Origin: JAGQWW01 sp041392845
Lineage (GTDB): Bacteria > Bacteroidota > Bacteroidia > Chitinophagales > Saprospiraceae
Assembly (NCBI GenBank): GCA_041392845.1
Contig: JAWKLG010000009.1
Span: 62,001-126,000 of the forward strand
DNA: 64,000 bases
Direction: 5' to 3'
The position numbers were made by a program, and so were the translations under genes. The notes under the pieces were generated by a model. The model was given only the letters and a program-made list of their open reading frames with translations. It ran no database searches and was not told the DNA's origin. The stretch's first letter is position 1. The number at the start of each line of letters is the position of its first letter. Of this stretch, positions 48,016-57,390 are shown piece by piece.

Positions 48016-49587
48016 ATGGCAAACACAGAGAAGTTTATTGAAGAAATTGAAAAAGGTTATACTTTCAAAGGCAAGAGTTTTGTTTTGGGCGGTGCAATGC
48101 TCGACAAAACCTGTCAGACCAATACCCTGGTTAGAATACCACTAAAAACCTTGAATCGTCATGGTTTAATAGCAGGAGCTACCGGTAGTGGAAAAACCAA
48201 AACCCTTCAAATTATCGCCGAACAACTTTCAAATAATGGAGTGCCTGTCCTTTTGATGGATGTAAAAGGTGACTTGTCGGGAATTGCCGTTCCAAGTGCA
48301 GGACATCCAAAAATTGATGAAAGACATGAAAAAATTGGTATCCCTTTCGAAGCAGCCGGTAGTCCAATAGAGTTTTTATCGCTTTCCGGAGAAAAGGGAG
48401 CGAGGCTAAGGGCAACGGTAAGTGAATTCGGTCCGGTTTTGTTTTCAAAAATTATGGATCTCAATGATACCCAGTCCGGAGTGGTCGCAGTCATCTTCAA
48501 ATACTGTGATGACAACCATATGCCATTGTTGGACCTTAAAGATTTTAAAAAGGTGCTTCAATATGTGCAGGATGAAGGAAAGGATGAATTTGAAGAAGCA
48601 TATGGGAGGATTTCTTCAGCTTCCACAGGAGCTATCATGAGAAAAGTAGTGGAGTTGGAGCAACAAGGTGCAGATATCTTTTTTGGTGAAAGGTCATTTG
48701 ATCCGGACGACTTATGTAGGGTCGATGAAAATGGAAAGGGTATTGTCTCTATCGTTAGGTTGACCGATATCCAGGATCGTCCCAAGTTGTTTTCTACTTT
48801 TATGTTGCAATTATTGGCCGAGGTGTATTCGACCTTTCCCGAGGAGGGTGATTTGGACCAGCCTAAGTTGGTAATCTTTATTGATGAAGCGCACCTGGTG
48901 TTTGAAGAGGCTTCAAAAGCTTTACAAGACCAAATCGAAGCTATTGTCAAGTTGATTCGTTCCAAGGGAGTGGGATTGTTTTTTGTTACTCAAAATCCTA
49001 CGGATGTGCCGGACGAGGTTTTGTCACAATTGGGTATGAAAGTACAGCATGCGCTACGTGCATTTACTGCCAAGGACAGGAAGGCAATTAAATTAACTGC
49101 TGAGAATTATCCCCTTTCGGAATATTACAAAGTTGATCAGGTTCTGACTGAGCTGGGTATCGGAGAGGCTTTGATTACTGTTTTGAATGAAAAAGGTATT
49201 CCAACTCCTTTGGTTCATAGCATGCTTCGTGCTCCACAATCCAGAATGGATGTTTTAACGGACGAGGAGATCCAATACTTTTTTGAGCGTTCTAAAATTG
49301 CCAAAAAATACAATGAAGTAGTCGATCGTGAAAGTGCTTATGAATTGCTTACAGCCAAAATCGAAGATGCTGCCAAAGAGGAGCATCAGGAAAAGATGGA
49401 AGAGCAAAAAACCAAGGCACGAAAATCTACCAGAGCAGAGAAGACTGTAGTCGAAAAGGTAATGGATAGTACCCTAACCCGTCAAATCGGACGTACGGTC
49501 GCCAGGGAATTGACCCGTGGCATTCTGGGTGTTTTGGGTGTAAAGTCTACCGGAAAGAAAAGCAGTTCCAAAAGTTGGTTCTGGTAA
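48016..49587 (+). CDS. HerA-like DUF853 P-loop ATPase
   Basis: A 523-residue ATPase of the HerA/FtsK superfamily, DUF853 type. Walker A is IAGATGSGKTKTLQ near residue 60, with LMDVKGDLSGIA after it; Walker B is LVIFIDEAHLVFEE. GVGLFFVTQNPTDVPDEVLSQ is the family's sensor region. Such proteins are predicted DNA- or substrate-pumping ATPases; a specific role is unproven. It ends in a Ser/Lys-rich tail and its stop abuts a convergent gene. Confidence 0.9.
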   Translation: MANTEKFIEEIEKGYTFKGKSFVLGGAMLDKTCQTNTLVRIPLKTLNRHGLIAGATGSGKTKTLQIIAEQLSNNGVPVLLMDVKGDLSGIAVPSAGHPKIDERHEKIGIPFEAAGSPIEFLSLSGEKGARLRATVSEFGPVLFSKIMDLNDTQSGVVAVIFKYCDDNHMPLLDLKDFKKVLQYVQDEGKDEFEEAYGRISSASTGAIMRKVVELEQQGADIFFGERSFDPDDLCRVDENGKGIVSIVRLTDIQDRPKLFSTFMLQLLAEVYSTFPEEGDLDQPKLVIFIDEAHLVFEEASKALQDQIEAIVKLIRSKGVGLFFVTQNPTDVPDEVLSQLGMKVQHALRAFTAKDRKAIKLTAENYPLSEYYKVDQVLTELGIGEALITVLNEKGIPTPLVHSMLRAPQSRMDVLTDEEIQYFFERSKIAKKYNEVVDRESAYELLTAKIEDAAKEEHQEKMEEQKTKARKSTRAEKTVVEKVMDSTLTRQIGRTVARELTRGILGVLGVKSTGKKSSSKSWFW

Positions 49588-50136
49588 TTATTTGTTTCGC
49601 TGACTCAGCGGCACATAATAATGTTCATAAGTAGACCAGGGAACCTTTTTATATTGATTTTCAGCAAAATAGGTCACTACCATTTCAAATTTTGAAGGGG
49701 GTTGATAATTTGGTATGCTTTGAATCAATTCCCAATTTTCATCAAAAAATGAGATGGTAGGAAAGCTAATGCGACCATGCATTACTTCAATGGCGAGTCC
49801 ATGTACCCCATTGGGTTTGAGACTTTTGAAAGTATACACTTTATCCTGAAAAGTTATTTTTTCTTTGGATTGAGCATTGAATTTAACCGGGTAAAAATTG
49901 CGGTTGATATAGTCGGCTATTTCATCGTCTTCAAAGGTGGTTGCCTCCATTTTTTTGCACCATTTACACCAGTCCGTATAAAGAAACATCAAGATTTTTC
50001 GCTTGTTGGTCTTTGATTTTTCCTGAGCTTCTTCCAGACTTAGCCAAAGGATTTTTGATTTGGTAGGAATTTGAGCTTGAATGCCGGTAAGGCCAAGCAA
50101 AAGAAATAAGGTAAATAAAAGTGAATGCTTTGTCAT
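49588..50136 (-). CDS. Exported thioredoxin-like protein
   Basis: A 182-residue protein with a signal peptide (SLLFTLFLLLGLTGIQA) from ATG 50136. The redox motif is in YTDWCKWCKKMEATTF (CKWC), followed by the NRNFYPVKFNAQ stretch of the thioredoxin_7/DsbD-gamma group. It probably reduces or oxidises envelope proteins. It precedes ribD on the same strand by 89 nt. Confidence 0.88.
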   Translation of the reverse strand: MTKHSLLFTLFLLLGLTGIQAQIPTKSKILWLSLEEAQEKSKTNKRKILMFLYTDWCKWCKKMEATTFEDDEIADYINRNFYPVKFNAQSKEKITFQDKVYTFKSLKPNGVHGLAIEVMHGRISFPTISFFDENWELIQSIPNYQPPSKFEMVVTYFAENQYKKVPWSTYEHYYVPLSQRNK

Positions 50137-50224
50137 TTTTAGGCTGCTTCTGGTTTGATTAAGACATGCTTTAAACACCTCTATTTGAAAAAGGAACGGA
50201 TGAAAAATCTGGTTTAAAAGAAGT

Positions 50225-51265
50225 TTAACGATTGAAGAAATAGTGCAATTTATCCTTAAGGATTTGGAAAGACTTCACTGGTTGAAAATTCATTTTCGGA
50301 GCTTGTACTCCCTCTCCGATTATCTTTTCGGTAGAAAATACCCTTGCTTCATCCCACAAACCGGAATCCAAAAACAATTGTAATGTTTTTGAACCGCCCT
50401 CTACCATTAAGGTTGCTATTCCCTGGTTTGCCAAAGCTTCCATCAATTCATTGAGCCAGTTATCTTTTTTAAAATTCAAACTCCAAAAATTGGATGAAGT
50501 TGAGAAATCTTTTTCGCCTTGTCTAACACAAATGAATTGCTGATCAAGGGTGAAAACCTTATGATCCGATGCCAGATTATTTTGCGGGTCGAGAATTATC
50601 CTCTTTGGAGATTTTCCAAAATAATGTCGTGTAGTGAGTGCAGGATCGTCAATGACTACAGTTTTTGGGCCCACCAATATTCCATCAACTTCAGAACGCC
50701 ATTTATGTGACAATGTAATTGAATATTGATTGCTCAACCAGGTTTGTTTTCCGATGGTGCCCATCTTGCCATCTAAGGATTGCGCATATTTTAAAATAAT
50801 ATAAGGTCTGTTTTTAGAAACAAGTGAATTTCTGCTGGCTGCAATTTCTTTTCCTTTTGATTCCAAAATACCTTCTTTGACTTCAACACCATTTTGCCTT
50901 AGGATTTCTAGTCCGTTTCCTGCAACATTTGGACTTAAGTCTCGGGTGGCGACTACAACTTTTTTGATTTTATTTTCAAGAATAAGATTGGTGCAAGGCG
51001 GTGTTTTTCCATAAACACAACAGGGTTCGAGAGATACATATAGCGTTGCTTCAGGTATGAGCTTCCTCAAATGACTTGGGACACTTTTTACAGCATTAAC
51101 CTCAGCATGAGCAGTACCATATTGTTCGTGGAAGCCTTCGCCTATTATTTGATTTTTATAAACTAAAACTGCTCCGACAGTAGGATTTGGGGATGTCCTG
51201 CCTTTACCTAACAATGCTATTTCAAAGCATCTTTGCATAAACTTCTGGTCTGAGCTCAAGGTCAT
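50225..51265 (-). CDS. ribD: Riboflavin biosynthesis bifunctional deaminase/reductase
   Basis: A 346-residue RibD. The deaminase half has FEIALLGKGRTSPNPTVGAV, the zinc histidine in GTAHAEVNAV and the cysteines in SLEPCCVYGKTPPC. The reductase half has LKYAQSLDGKMGT and GILVGPKTVVIDDPALTTR, with GIATLMVEGGSKTLQLFLD near the end. It catalyses steps two and three of riboflavin synthesis. No FMN riboswitch is seen upstream. Confidence 0.95.
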   Translation of the reverse strand: MTLSSDQKFMQRCFEIALLGKGRTSPNPTVGAVLVYKNQIIGEGFHEQYGTAHAEVNAVKSVPSHLRKLIPEATLYVSLEPCCVYGKTPPCTNLILENKIKKVVVATRDLSPNVAGNGLEILRQNGVEVKEGILESKGKEIAASRNSLVSKNRPYIILKYAQSLDGKMGTIGKQTWLSNQYSITLSHKWRSEVDGILVGPKTVVIDDPALTTRHYFGKSPKRIILDPQNNLASDHKVFTLDQQFICVRQGEKDFSTSSNFWSLNFKKDNWLNELMEALANQGIATLMVEGGSKTLQLFLDSGLWDEARVFSTEKIIGEGVQAPKMNFQPVKSFQILKDKLHYFFNR

Positions 51266-51360
51266 TTTTTACTATTTTAAAAAGCAATTTTCGTAAAAAA
51301 TATGGATTAATTTAGCATATAAACGGTGTTAAATAGCCCGTAATTGGTATATAATCATTG

Positions 51361-51416
51361 TCCTAACAATTTTTTGCCCGATATTTGTTTTGTTAGGAAG
51401 AAGATGTGTATATTTA
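51361..51416 (+). promoter_or_regulatory. Inverted repeat and promoter-like boxes before the AP2-domain gene
   Basis: TCCTAACAA (51361-51369) and TTGTTAGGA (51390-51398) form a perfect 9-bp inverted repeat spaced by 20 nt. A TTTG at 51384-51387 lies inside it, and TATATTTA at 51409-51416 (21 nt away) resembles the -7 box with one base changed. The repeat would overlap the -33 box, as an operator might. Confidence 0.5.
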
Positions 51417-51458
51417 CCATCAGATAGCGAAATTTAATAACTAAAAAACAAAGAGAGC

Positions 51459-52013
51459 GTGTTGTACAAAGTAAAACTTAAGAACGCGGACGATCATGTC
51501 GTTCTGGATGCCAACGTATACGAGTGGCTGACTTCAGATCCATATCTCACCAAAATGGACTTTATCAATAACCTTCGCCGCCATTCCAGCGGTTGTGCTG
51601 TTTTTCAAAAAACATGGAAAAAAGCCGACGGAAGTTATAAGACAGAGACCATTTACCTTCACAAACTTATTGCTGAGAAATTTCTGGGAGACACCAAATC
51701 CAAAAAAGCAAATTTGGTAGGTGCCAAAAATGGTAACAAACTAGACTGTAGACTGGAGAATATCCTTTACAGATCCCGTGCAGTTGCAAGCCGTAAAAGG
51801 AAAACAAGCAGTAAAACAGGTTATACTGGTGTGTATAAGGAAAACAAAAGGTATAGAGCTGTTATTTCCAAAGATGGCAAATCTATGCACCTTGGTATGT
51901 TTGATACACCTGAAGAAGCAGCCCTTGCATATAACAAAAAGTCAAAAGAACTATTTGGGGATGACGGAAAGTTAAACCAAATCAAAAAAGGTTCTGAATT
52001 GCAGGATGCATAA
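51459..52013 (+). CDS. AP2-domain protein with degenerate HNH-like N-terminal part
   Basis: A 184-residue protein that starts at GTG 51459 (LYKVKLKNADDHVVL). The first part resembles the homing-endonuclease HNH layout (YLHKLIAEKFLGDTKSKKAN, GAKNGNKLDCRLENILYR), but the central VDH histidine motif is not present. The C-terminal 60 residues form an AP2-like DNA-binding domain (TGYTGVYKENKRYRAV, HLGMFDTPEEAALAYNKKSK). It stands alone with its own promoter-like region and terminator. It is probably a DNA-binding regulator rather than a nuclease (inference). Confidence 0.85.
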   Translation: MLYKVKLKNADDHVVLDANVYEWLTSDPYLTKMDFINNLRRHSSGCAVFQKTWKKADGSYKTETIYLHKLIAEKFLGDTKSKKANLVGAKNGNKLDCRLENILYRSRAVASRKRKTSSKTGYTGVYKENKRYRAVISKDGKSMHLGMFDTPEEAALAYNKKSKELFGDDGKLNQIKKGSELQDA

Positions 52014-52020
52014 TAATCCA

Positions 52021-52062
52021 AAAAAGAGCGCCTCTCCAATAAGGCGCTCTTTTTTTTTTTCT
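52021..52062 (+). terminator. Intrinsic terminator after AP2-domain gene
   Basis: AAGAGCGCCT (52024-52033) pairs with AGGCGCTCTT (52042-52051), followed by a run of about ten T. The remaining ~160 nt before accD show nothing recognisable. Confidence 0.9.
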
Positions 52063-52223
52063 GAACCCCTTTTAATAAAGTCTTTCAAGTACTGCTTTCA
52101 TTTTTCACCTCTTCTTTGGTGGCAATTTCATTTTGCCTGTTTACCTTTGGCGGGCAAATTTAATTCGAACCAGGGAAGCCTGCCTATTTAGTCTTCCTGC
52201 ATTTTGCCATTAATTGTTGATAT

Positions 52224-53099
52224 ATGGGATGGTTTAAACGTTTTAAAGAAGGGATTCAGACTGCAACCAAATACAAGAGAGAAACTCCTGAGGGTCTTTG
52301 GTTTAAGTGTACTCGTTGCGGTGAAACCAGCACTCAAAAAGATCTCAAAGAAAATTTATACATCTGTCCTAAATGTGAATTACACACAAGGATTGGTTCA
52401 GATGAATACTTTGAAATAATTTTCGATGGTAAGTATGAAAATTATTTTGATGAAATTATTCCAAAAGATATTCTTGGTTGGAAAGATTTGAAATCTTACC
52501 CGGACAGACTGGAGGATGCTGTTAAGAAAACCGGATTGACTGATGCCATGTCTGTGGCAAAAGGCAAGGTTAATCGCCGCCCTTTGATGATCTGTGCAAT
52601 GGACTTTTCTTTTATCGGAGGTTCAATGGGTTCAGTGATGGGCGAAAAGATTTCAAGGGCCATTGACGTTTGTCTGCAGGAAAGAACTCCTCTTATGATA
52701 ATCTCCAAAACAGGGGGTGCCAGGATGATGGAATCTGCATTTTCACTTATGCAAATGGCCAAAACATCTGCTAAACTGTCCTTGTTATCTAAAGCAGGTA
52801 TTCCTTATTTCTCATTTTTGACTGACCCGACTACCGGGGGAGTAACCGCTTCCTTTGCAATGTTGGGCGATATCAATTTTGCGGAACCCGAAGCACTTAT
52901 TGGTTTTGCCGGACCCCGGGTGATCAAGGAGACCATCAAACAAGATTTGCCGGAAGGTTTCCAAACTTCTGAATTCTTGCTGGAACACGGATTTTTAGAC
53001 TTTATAGTATCCAGAAAAGAATTGAAAAATAAGATTTCAGACCTGCTTTCATTGTTTGACAAAGCACAGGTACCTGATGAAATGGGAGCAGAGAATTAA
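52224..53099 (+). CDS. accD: Acetyl-CoA carboxylase carboxyltransferase subunit beta
   Basis: A 291-residue AccD. The N-terminal zinc ribbon is visible as CTRCG and CPKCE, followed by the carboxyltransferase fold (MDFSFIGGSMGSVMGEKISRA, TGGARMMESAFSLMQMAKTS, SFLTDPTTGGVTASFAMLGD, GFAGPRVI). With AccA and biotin carboxylase it makes malonyl-CoA for fatty acid synthesis. AccA is not in the window. Confidence 0.97.
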   Translation: MGWFKRFKEGIQTATKYKRETPEGLWFKCTRCGETSTQKDLKENLYICPKCELHTRIGSDEYFEIIFDGKYENYFDEIIPKDILGWKDLKSYPDRLEDAVKKTGLTDAMSVAKGKVNRRPLMICAMDFSFIGGSMGSVMGEKISRAIDVCLQERTPLMIISKTGGARMMESAFSLMQMAKTSAKLSLLSKAGIPYFSFLTDPTTGGVTASFAMLGDINFAEPEALIGFAGPRVIKETIKQDLPEGFQTSEFLLEHGFLDFIVSRKELKNKISDLLSLFDKAQVPDEMGAEN

Positions 53100-53109
53100 T
53101 TTTCTCTGC
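53088..53109. terminator. Hairpin between convergent accD and bshC
   Basis: GCAGAGAA (53088-53095) pairs with TTCTCTGC (53102-53109), loop TTAATT. It overlaps both stop regions; there is no strong T-tract, so its terminator role is uncertain. Confidence 0.4.
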
Positions 53110-54746
53110 TATTCAGTAATTACCAGGAATTCCCGCTCTAGCGGATTCAGGTTTTCAATAAGGAAATCGATAAAATCAGGTCCATTTTTTAAATAAATGG
53201 ACAGGAAATTATCATAACGCTCTTGGAGACCATTCCCCGGAAAAAGTTTGTCTTTCAGGCTTCTGATTTGATTGATGGCAGTATCATGCTTTTGCTTTTC
53301 GGTGCGTAAAAGCCTTGAACCCAGTTGATCCACTGTTTTTAATTGTCTGGTTTTTTCAGCCAGGATAGCCTTTTCCAGTCCTGGATCAACTTCCTTTGCC
53401 TTGGCTGCAATTGCAACAAATGCTTTTTCAATAGTTTCAATTTCGTCAGTAATGGTCAATTCATTTTCCGATGATTCCTTTACGTAAGCTTTGATAATTG
53501 CATCCGTGTCTTCCATCAAATCCTGAATGCTCAAATTGAGCTTTTCCATTTTTTTCAAACTTCCTTTATCGATCCAAAGCACTGAATTTCTTCTAATCAA
53601 CATGGGGAAATTCAAGCCGTAATGTTCAAATTGTTGCTTTCTTTCCAGCCAATAAGCGATTTCTCCACCTCCACCGATGTAAGCAAGGTTTGGAAGGATG
53701 GTTTCCTGATAAAGAGGCCTCATGACCACATTGGGGCTGAATCTTTCCGGATGATTATCCAATTCATTTTCCAATTCTTCTTTTGAAAATTGAATTTCAG
53801 AATTGAGGACCCGGTATTTACCTTCTTCAAAAACAATCCGGTCCCTGTGCTGGTCCCTCAAGTAAAATAAATTAATTTCTCTGGGGCTGGCTTGTGCAGA
53901 ATATCCTCTTTTGTCCAATTCTTCAATCGTCTTTTCAATAATGGCAGAAGATGGCTGATTGAAAAGTTCGTCTTTCATGATGGGTATGAAAGCTCTTTTC
54001 AAATCAGCTTGGTTCATATTGAAAAAGATCAGGCCGTATTTTCCAAATAATTTATGCACCATTTGGAAAACTGCATCTGCGTAGATGGAATGATTGAAAT
54101 GCGCCTGACTCAAAAGTTCATATGCTTCGTCGGCAAAATTGGATGAACCTAAAATCTCTTTTAATTCTTCCAAAACTGGTTTCAAACTGGCAGTTTTCAT
54201 ATTGCCCACGGCACCTGTTTCCCCGCTTTCCCATGTAATGGTTTTATTGAAAAGATGTAAATGATTCACCTCTTCAAAATCATGGTCTTCTCCACCACTT
54301 ACAAAAACGGGAATGAAATTGTAAGTCGGATAGGCTTCATTTAATTGCCTTGCAAGGTGAATGGTTGAGGCAATTTTATAAAAATAATAAAGCGGGCCGG
54401 TGAATAAGCTCGGTTGGTGGGCAGTCACTACCGTGAAAGTATTTTCCTGTTCCAGAGATTCGATTAACCCCAGGGTTGAATGCTCTGGATCCAGCTTTTT
54501 ATATTGCTCCTTTAATACCTTTACCAGTAGTTTTCTATCAGTTGGATTGTTTGATTTGTCATCTATTACTTTTTTAAAAGATGTTAAATCAGGTTGATAT
54601 TTGTAAAATGGTTCAAGTTCTTTTTCGAGCTGGATGTAGGAAAGATCCCTTTGACTCAGAGAAGGTACCTTTTCATATGGGACTTTTTCGATTGTAAATT
54701 TAGAGGTAGGGGTTTCAAGGGAGACTTCCTGATTCAAAGGCTGCAT
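53109..54746 (-). CDS. bshC: Bacillithiol biosynthesis cysteine-adding enzyme BshC
   Basis: A 545-residue BshC. The N-terminal domain carries VVTAHQPSLFTGPLYYFYKI, and VSGGEDHDFEEVNHLHLF is diagnostic for the family. Then come NVVMRPLYQETILPNLAYIGG, EIAYWLERK and a long coiled-coil segment towards the C-terminus. It adds cysteine in the last step of bacillithiol synthesis. bshA and bshB are not in the window. It diverges from glpK. Confidence 0.95.
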   Translation of the reverse strand: MQPLNQEVSLETPTSKFTIEKVPYEKVPSLSQRDLSYIQLEKELEPFYKYQPDLTSFKKVIDDKSNNPTDRKLLVKVLKEQYKKLDPEHSTLGLIESLEQENTFTVVTAHQPSLFTGPLYYFYKIASTIHLARQLNEAYPTYNFIPVFVSGGEDHDFEEVNHLHLFNKTITWESGETGAVGNMKTASLKPVLEELKEILGSSNFADEAYELLSQAHFNHSIYADAVFQMVHKLFGKYGLIFFNMNQADLKRAFIPIMKDELFNQPSSAIIEKTIEELDKRGYSAQASPREINLFYLRDQHRDRIVFEEGKYRVLNSEIQFSKEELENELDNHPERFSPNVVMRPLYQETILPNLAYIGGGGEIAYWLERKQQFEHYGLNFPMLIRRNSVLWIDKGSLKKMEKLNLSIQDLMEDTDAIIKAYVKESSENELTITDEIETIEKAFVAIAAKAKEVDPGLEKAILAEKTRQLKTVDQLGSRLLRTEKQKHDTAINQIRSLKDKLFPGNGLQERYDNFLSIYLKNGPDFIDFLIENLNPLEREFLVITE

Positions 54747-54799
54747 AAAGGAAATAGGTTTCTTGTCAATAAAATCAATAGTATGTAGCTAACAAACAA

Positions 54800-54827
54800 T
54801 CCTGAAAAAAGATTTTACATACATTTG
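54800..54827 (+). promoter_or_regulatory. Possible promoter of glpK-mnmH-selD
   Basis: TACATTTG (54820-54827) matches the TAnnTTTG box exactly, 36 nt before the glpK start; a good -33 TTTG is not clear. Confidence 0.4.
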
Positions 54828-54863
54828 GGAAAGTAAGGTCTTGAAAAAAAAGAAATTCCAAAA

Positions 54864-56354
54864 ATGGAAAAGTACATTCTCGCCCTGGATCAGGGTACTA
54901 CCAGTTCCAGAGCCCTGATTTTTAATAAAAAGGGAGAAATAGTTGGCATATCGCAGGAAGAATTCAGGCAAATTTTTCCCAAACCGGGTTGGGTAGAACA
55001 TGATCCGATGGAGATTTGGAATAGTCAGTTGAATACTGCCTTGGCAGTATTTGAAAAGACCGGCATCAAAGCCAGTCAAATTGCTGCAATAGGGATTACC
55101 AATCAAAGAGAAACCACAGTTTTATGGGATAAAAGAAGTGGGCAACCTGTTCATAATGCCATTGTTTGGCAGGATAGGAGAACTGCAGGTATTTGTGATG
55201 CCATTAAGCAGTCAGGAAAAGCCGACATCATCAAAGAAAAAACCGGACTCGTTGTGGACGCTTATTTTTCAGGAACCAAGGTTCAATGGATTTTGGACCA
55301 TGAGCCGGGTTTACGAGAAAGAGCTGAAAACGGCGAACTTTGTTTTGGTACCATTGATAGTTGGCTGGTTTGGAACTTAAGCAAAGGAAAATCACACCTT
55401 ACTGATTGTACCAATGCTTCAAGAACGATGTTGTTGAATATTGAGACCTTGGAGTGGGATGCGGACTTGCTGGACATTTTAAAAGTTCCAAGAACAATTT
55501 TGCCAAAGGTGGTTGAATCAAGCGGTAAGCTTGCCGTTACTTCCAAAGATATCTTCGGTTTGGAGATCCCAATCTGTGGGATAGGAGGGGATCAACAGTG
55601 TGCCCTTTTTGGCCAGGTTTGCTGGGAAAAAGGCATGGCAAAAAATACTTATGGTACGGGTTGTTTTATGTTGATGAACACAGGGGAGACCAAGCAGAAT
55701 TCTCAGCATGGTCTATTGAGTACCATTGCCTGGGGGATGAATGGCCAAATTGAATATGCACTAGAAGGAAGCGTATTTATTGCAGGTGCCGCCGTCCAAT
55801 GGTTGAGAGATGGGCTGAAAATTATCAAGGATAGCAAAGATTCGGAAGCCATTGCTGCCAATGTTGAAGATTCAGATGGGGTGGTGGTTGTACCCGCTTT
55901 TACCGGTTTAGGTGCTCCTTATTGGAATATGTACGCCAGAGGGGCAATATTTGGTTTGAGTAGAGGCTCTTCAGATGCTCATATTATCAGGGCGACCCTG
56001 GAGTCTATCGCATATCAAACCAGGGATGTTTTAGAAGCAATGGTTGAAGACTCAGGTGCTGATTTACAGGCGCTTAGGGTAGATGGTGGTGCTTCAGCAA
56101 ATGACTTTTTGATGCAATTCCAGGCAGATATTCTGAATTCAAAGGTTGAACGGCCGGAAGTGGTAGAAACTACTGCGCAAGGAGCAGCTTTCTTTGCCGG
56201 ATTGGGATGTGGCTTTTGGACAAGAGAAGATTTAAAGGAGATGTGCAAAATGGAAAAGGTATTTGAACCGTCCATGAAATCGGAAAAAAGACAAAAGTTA
56301 TATCAAAACTGGAAAAAGGCAGTTTCCAGAACATTGGATTGGGAAAATGAATAA
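54864..56354 (+). CDS. glpK: Glycerol kinase
   Basis: A 496-residue FGGY kinase. LALDQGTTSSRALIF begins the domain, then GITNQRETTVLWDKRSG, AIVWQDRRTA, NASRTMLLNIETLEWD, and GIGGDQQCALFGQVCW, all of the glycerol kinase type. It phosphorylates glycerol at the entry to glycerolipid and glycolytic use. It is followed by mnmH after 3 nt, so the three-gene operon glpK-mnmH-selD is likely; no glycerol facilitator or dehydrogenase is near. Confidence 0.96.
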   Translation: MEKYILALDQGTTSSRALIFNKKGEIVGISQEEFRQIFPKPGWVEHDPMEIWNSQLNTALAVFEKTGIKASQIAAIGITNQRETTVLWDKRSGQPVHNAIVWQDRRTAGICDAIKQSGKADIIKEKTGLVVDAYFSGTKVQWILDHEPGLRERAENGELCFGTIDSWLVWNLSKGKSHLTDCTNASRTMLLNIETLEWDADLLDILKVPRTILPKVVESSGKLAVTSKDIFGLEIPICGIGGDQQCALFGQVCWEKGMAKNTYGTGCFMLMNTGETKQNSQHGLLSTIAWGMNGQIEYALEGSVFIAGAAVQWLRDGLKIIKDSKDSEAIAANVEDSDGVVVVPAFTGLGAPYWNMYARGAIFGLSRGSSDAHIIRATLESIAYQTRDVLEAMVEDSGADLQALRVDGGASANDFLMQFQADILNSKVERPEVVETTAQGAAFFAGLGCGFWTREDLKEMCKMEKVFEPSMKSEKRQKLYQNWKKAVSRTLDWENE

Positions 56355-56357
56355 AAG

Positions 56358-57389
56358 ATGCACAACCGATTAGAGATTAAAGAATTTTTGAATGAAGCCA
56401 AATACAGAACGGTACTGGATGTTCGAACTCCAGCCGAATTTGAACGTGCACATATACCGGGCGCAAAAAATCTTCCACTTTTTTCTAATGAAGAAAGAGC
56501 TGAAATAGGCACCATCTATAAACAGATTTCACAAGAAGAAGCCTTTAAAAGAGGCTTGGAGCTTGTGAGTCAAAGGTTGCCATCCTATATCCAAAAAGCA
56601 AAGGAAATGGTGCATGGGAAATCGGTTGCTGTTCATTGTTGGAGAGGTGGAAAGAGAAGCCAAAGCATGGCTGAGTTTCTACAATTGGCTGATTTTGATG
56701 TGGTTAGCCTGGTTGGTGGATATAAAGCCTACAGGACTTACGTTTTAGATCAAATGGAATCTATTCCGTTGAAAATTTTGGTTGTAGGAGGACAAACCGG
56801 TACAGGAAAAACTGCCATTTTAAACTCCCTCAAGGATTTGGGAGAACAAATCATTGATTTGGAAGGACTGGCTCATCATAAGGGATCAGCTTTTGGCTGG
56901 ATAGGAGAGGAAGAACAACCTACTGTGGAATCTTTTGAAAATGAATTGTTTTCGACTATGACAGGGTTGGATTCTTCAAAAAGGGTCTGGGTAGAAAATG
57001 AAAGTCGAAAAATAGGCAAAGTGTTTATTCCGGATGGCTTTTGGGAAAAAAAGGCAAGGGGAGTTCTTTTTAATCTTAAACTTCCAACCCGTGAACGTGT
57101 AAAACGTCTAATTGACGATTATGCAGGACATTCTACCGAAGCCCTAGTTTTATCTTTTAAAAAGCTAAAAAAGAAACTTGGAGGGAAGGCGCTTAATGAC
57201 GCATTGGAATCATTAGAAGCAAACGACCTTGGAAAAGCTGCTGAGGTGGCTTTGTTTTATTATGATAAGACCTATGAGCATTGTATTGCTAACGGAAGAT
57301 TCAGGGAGATTTATAATATAGAGATCCAAAATGACCCGGAAGAGACGGCGAAAAAATTAATTGCAATAGCAGATCAAAAAAATTATTAA
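56358..57389 (+). CDS. mnmH: tRNA 2-selenouridine synthase
   Basis: A 343-residue MnmH/SelU. The rhodanese domain has VLDVRTPAEFERAHIPGAKN and the catalytic cysteine in VAVHCWRGGKRSQSMAEFL; the P-loop is GGQTGTGKTAIL, and the C-terminal domain follows. It replaces sulfur by selenium at the wobble uridine of certain tRNAs using selenophosphate. It sits directly between glpK and selD, with 1 nt before selD, so the substrate-making enzyme is in the same operon. Confidence 0.96.
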   Translation: MHNRLEIKEFLNEAKYRTVLDVRTPAEFERAHIPGAKNLPLFSNEERAEIGTIYKQISQEEAFKRGLELVSQRLPSYIQKAKEMVHGKSVAVHCWRGGKRSQSMAEFLQLADFDVVSLVGGYKAYRTYVLDQMESIPLKILVVGGQTGTGKTAILNSLKDLGEQIIDLEGLAHHKGSAFGWIGEEEQPTVESFENELFSTMTGLDSSKRVWVENESRKIGKVFIPDGFWEKKARGVLFNLKLPTRERVKRLIDDYAGHSTEALVLSFKKLKKKLGGKALNDALESLEANDLGKAAEVALFYYDKTYEHCIANGRFREIYNIEIQNDPEETAKKLIAIADQKNY

Positions 57390-57390
57390 A

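Noticed and set aside
51266..51458. FMN riboswitch upstream of ribD.
   Set aside because: The minus-strand leader lacks the conserved RFN-element sequences; the notable repeat there fits better with the divergent AP2 gene.
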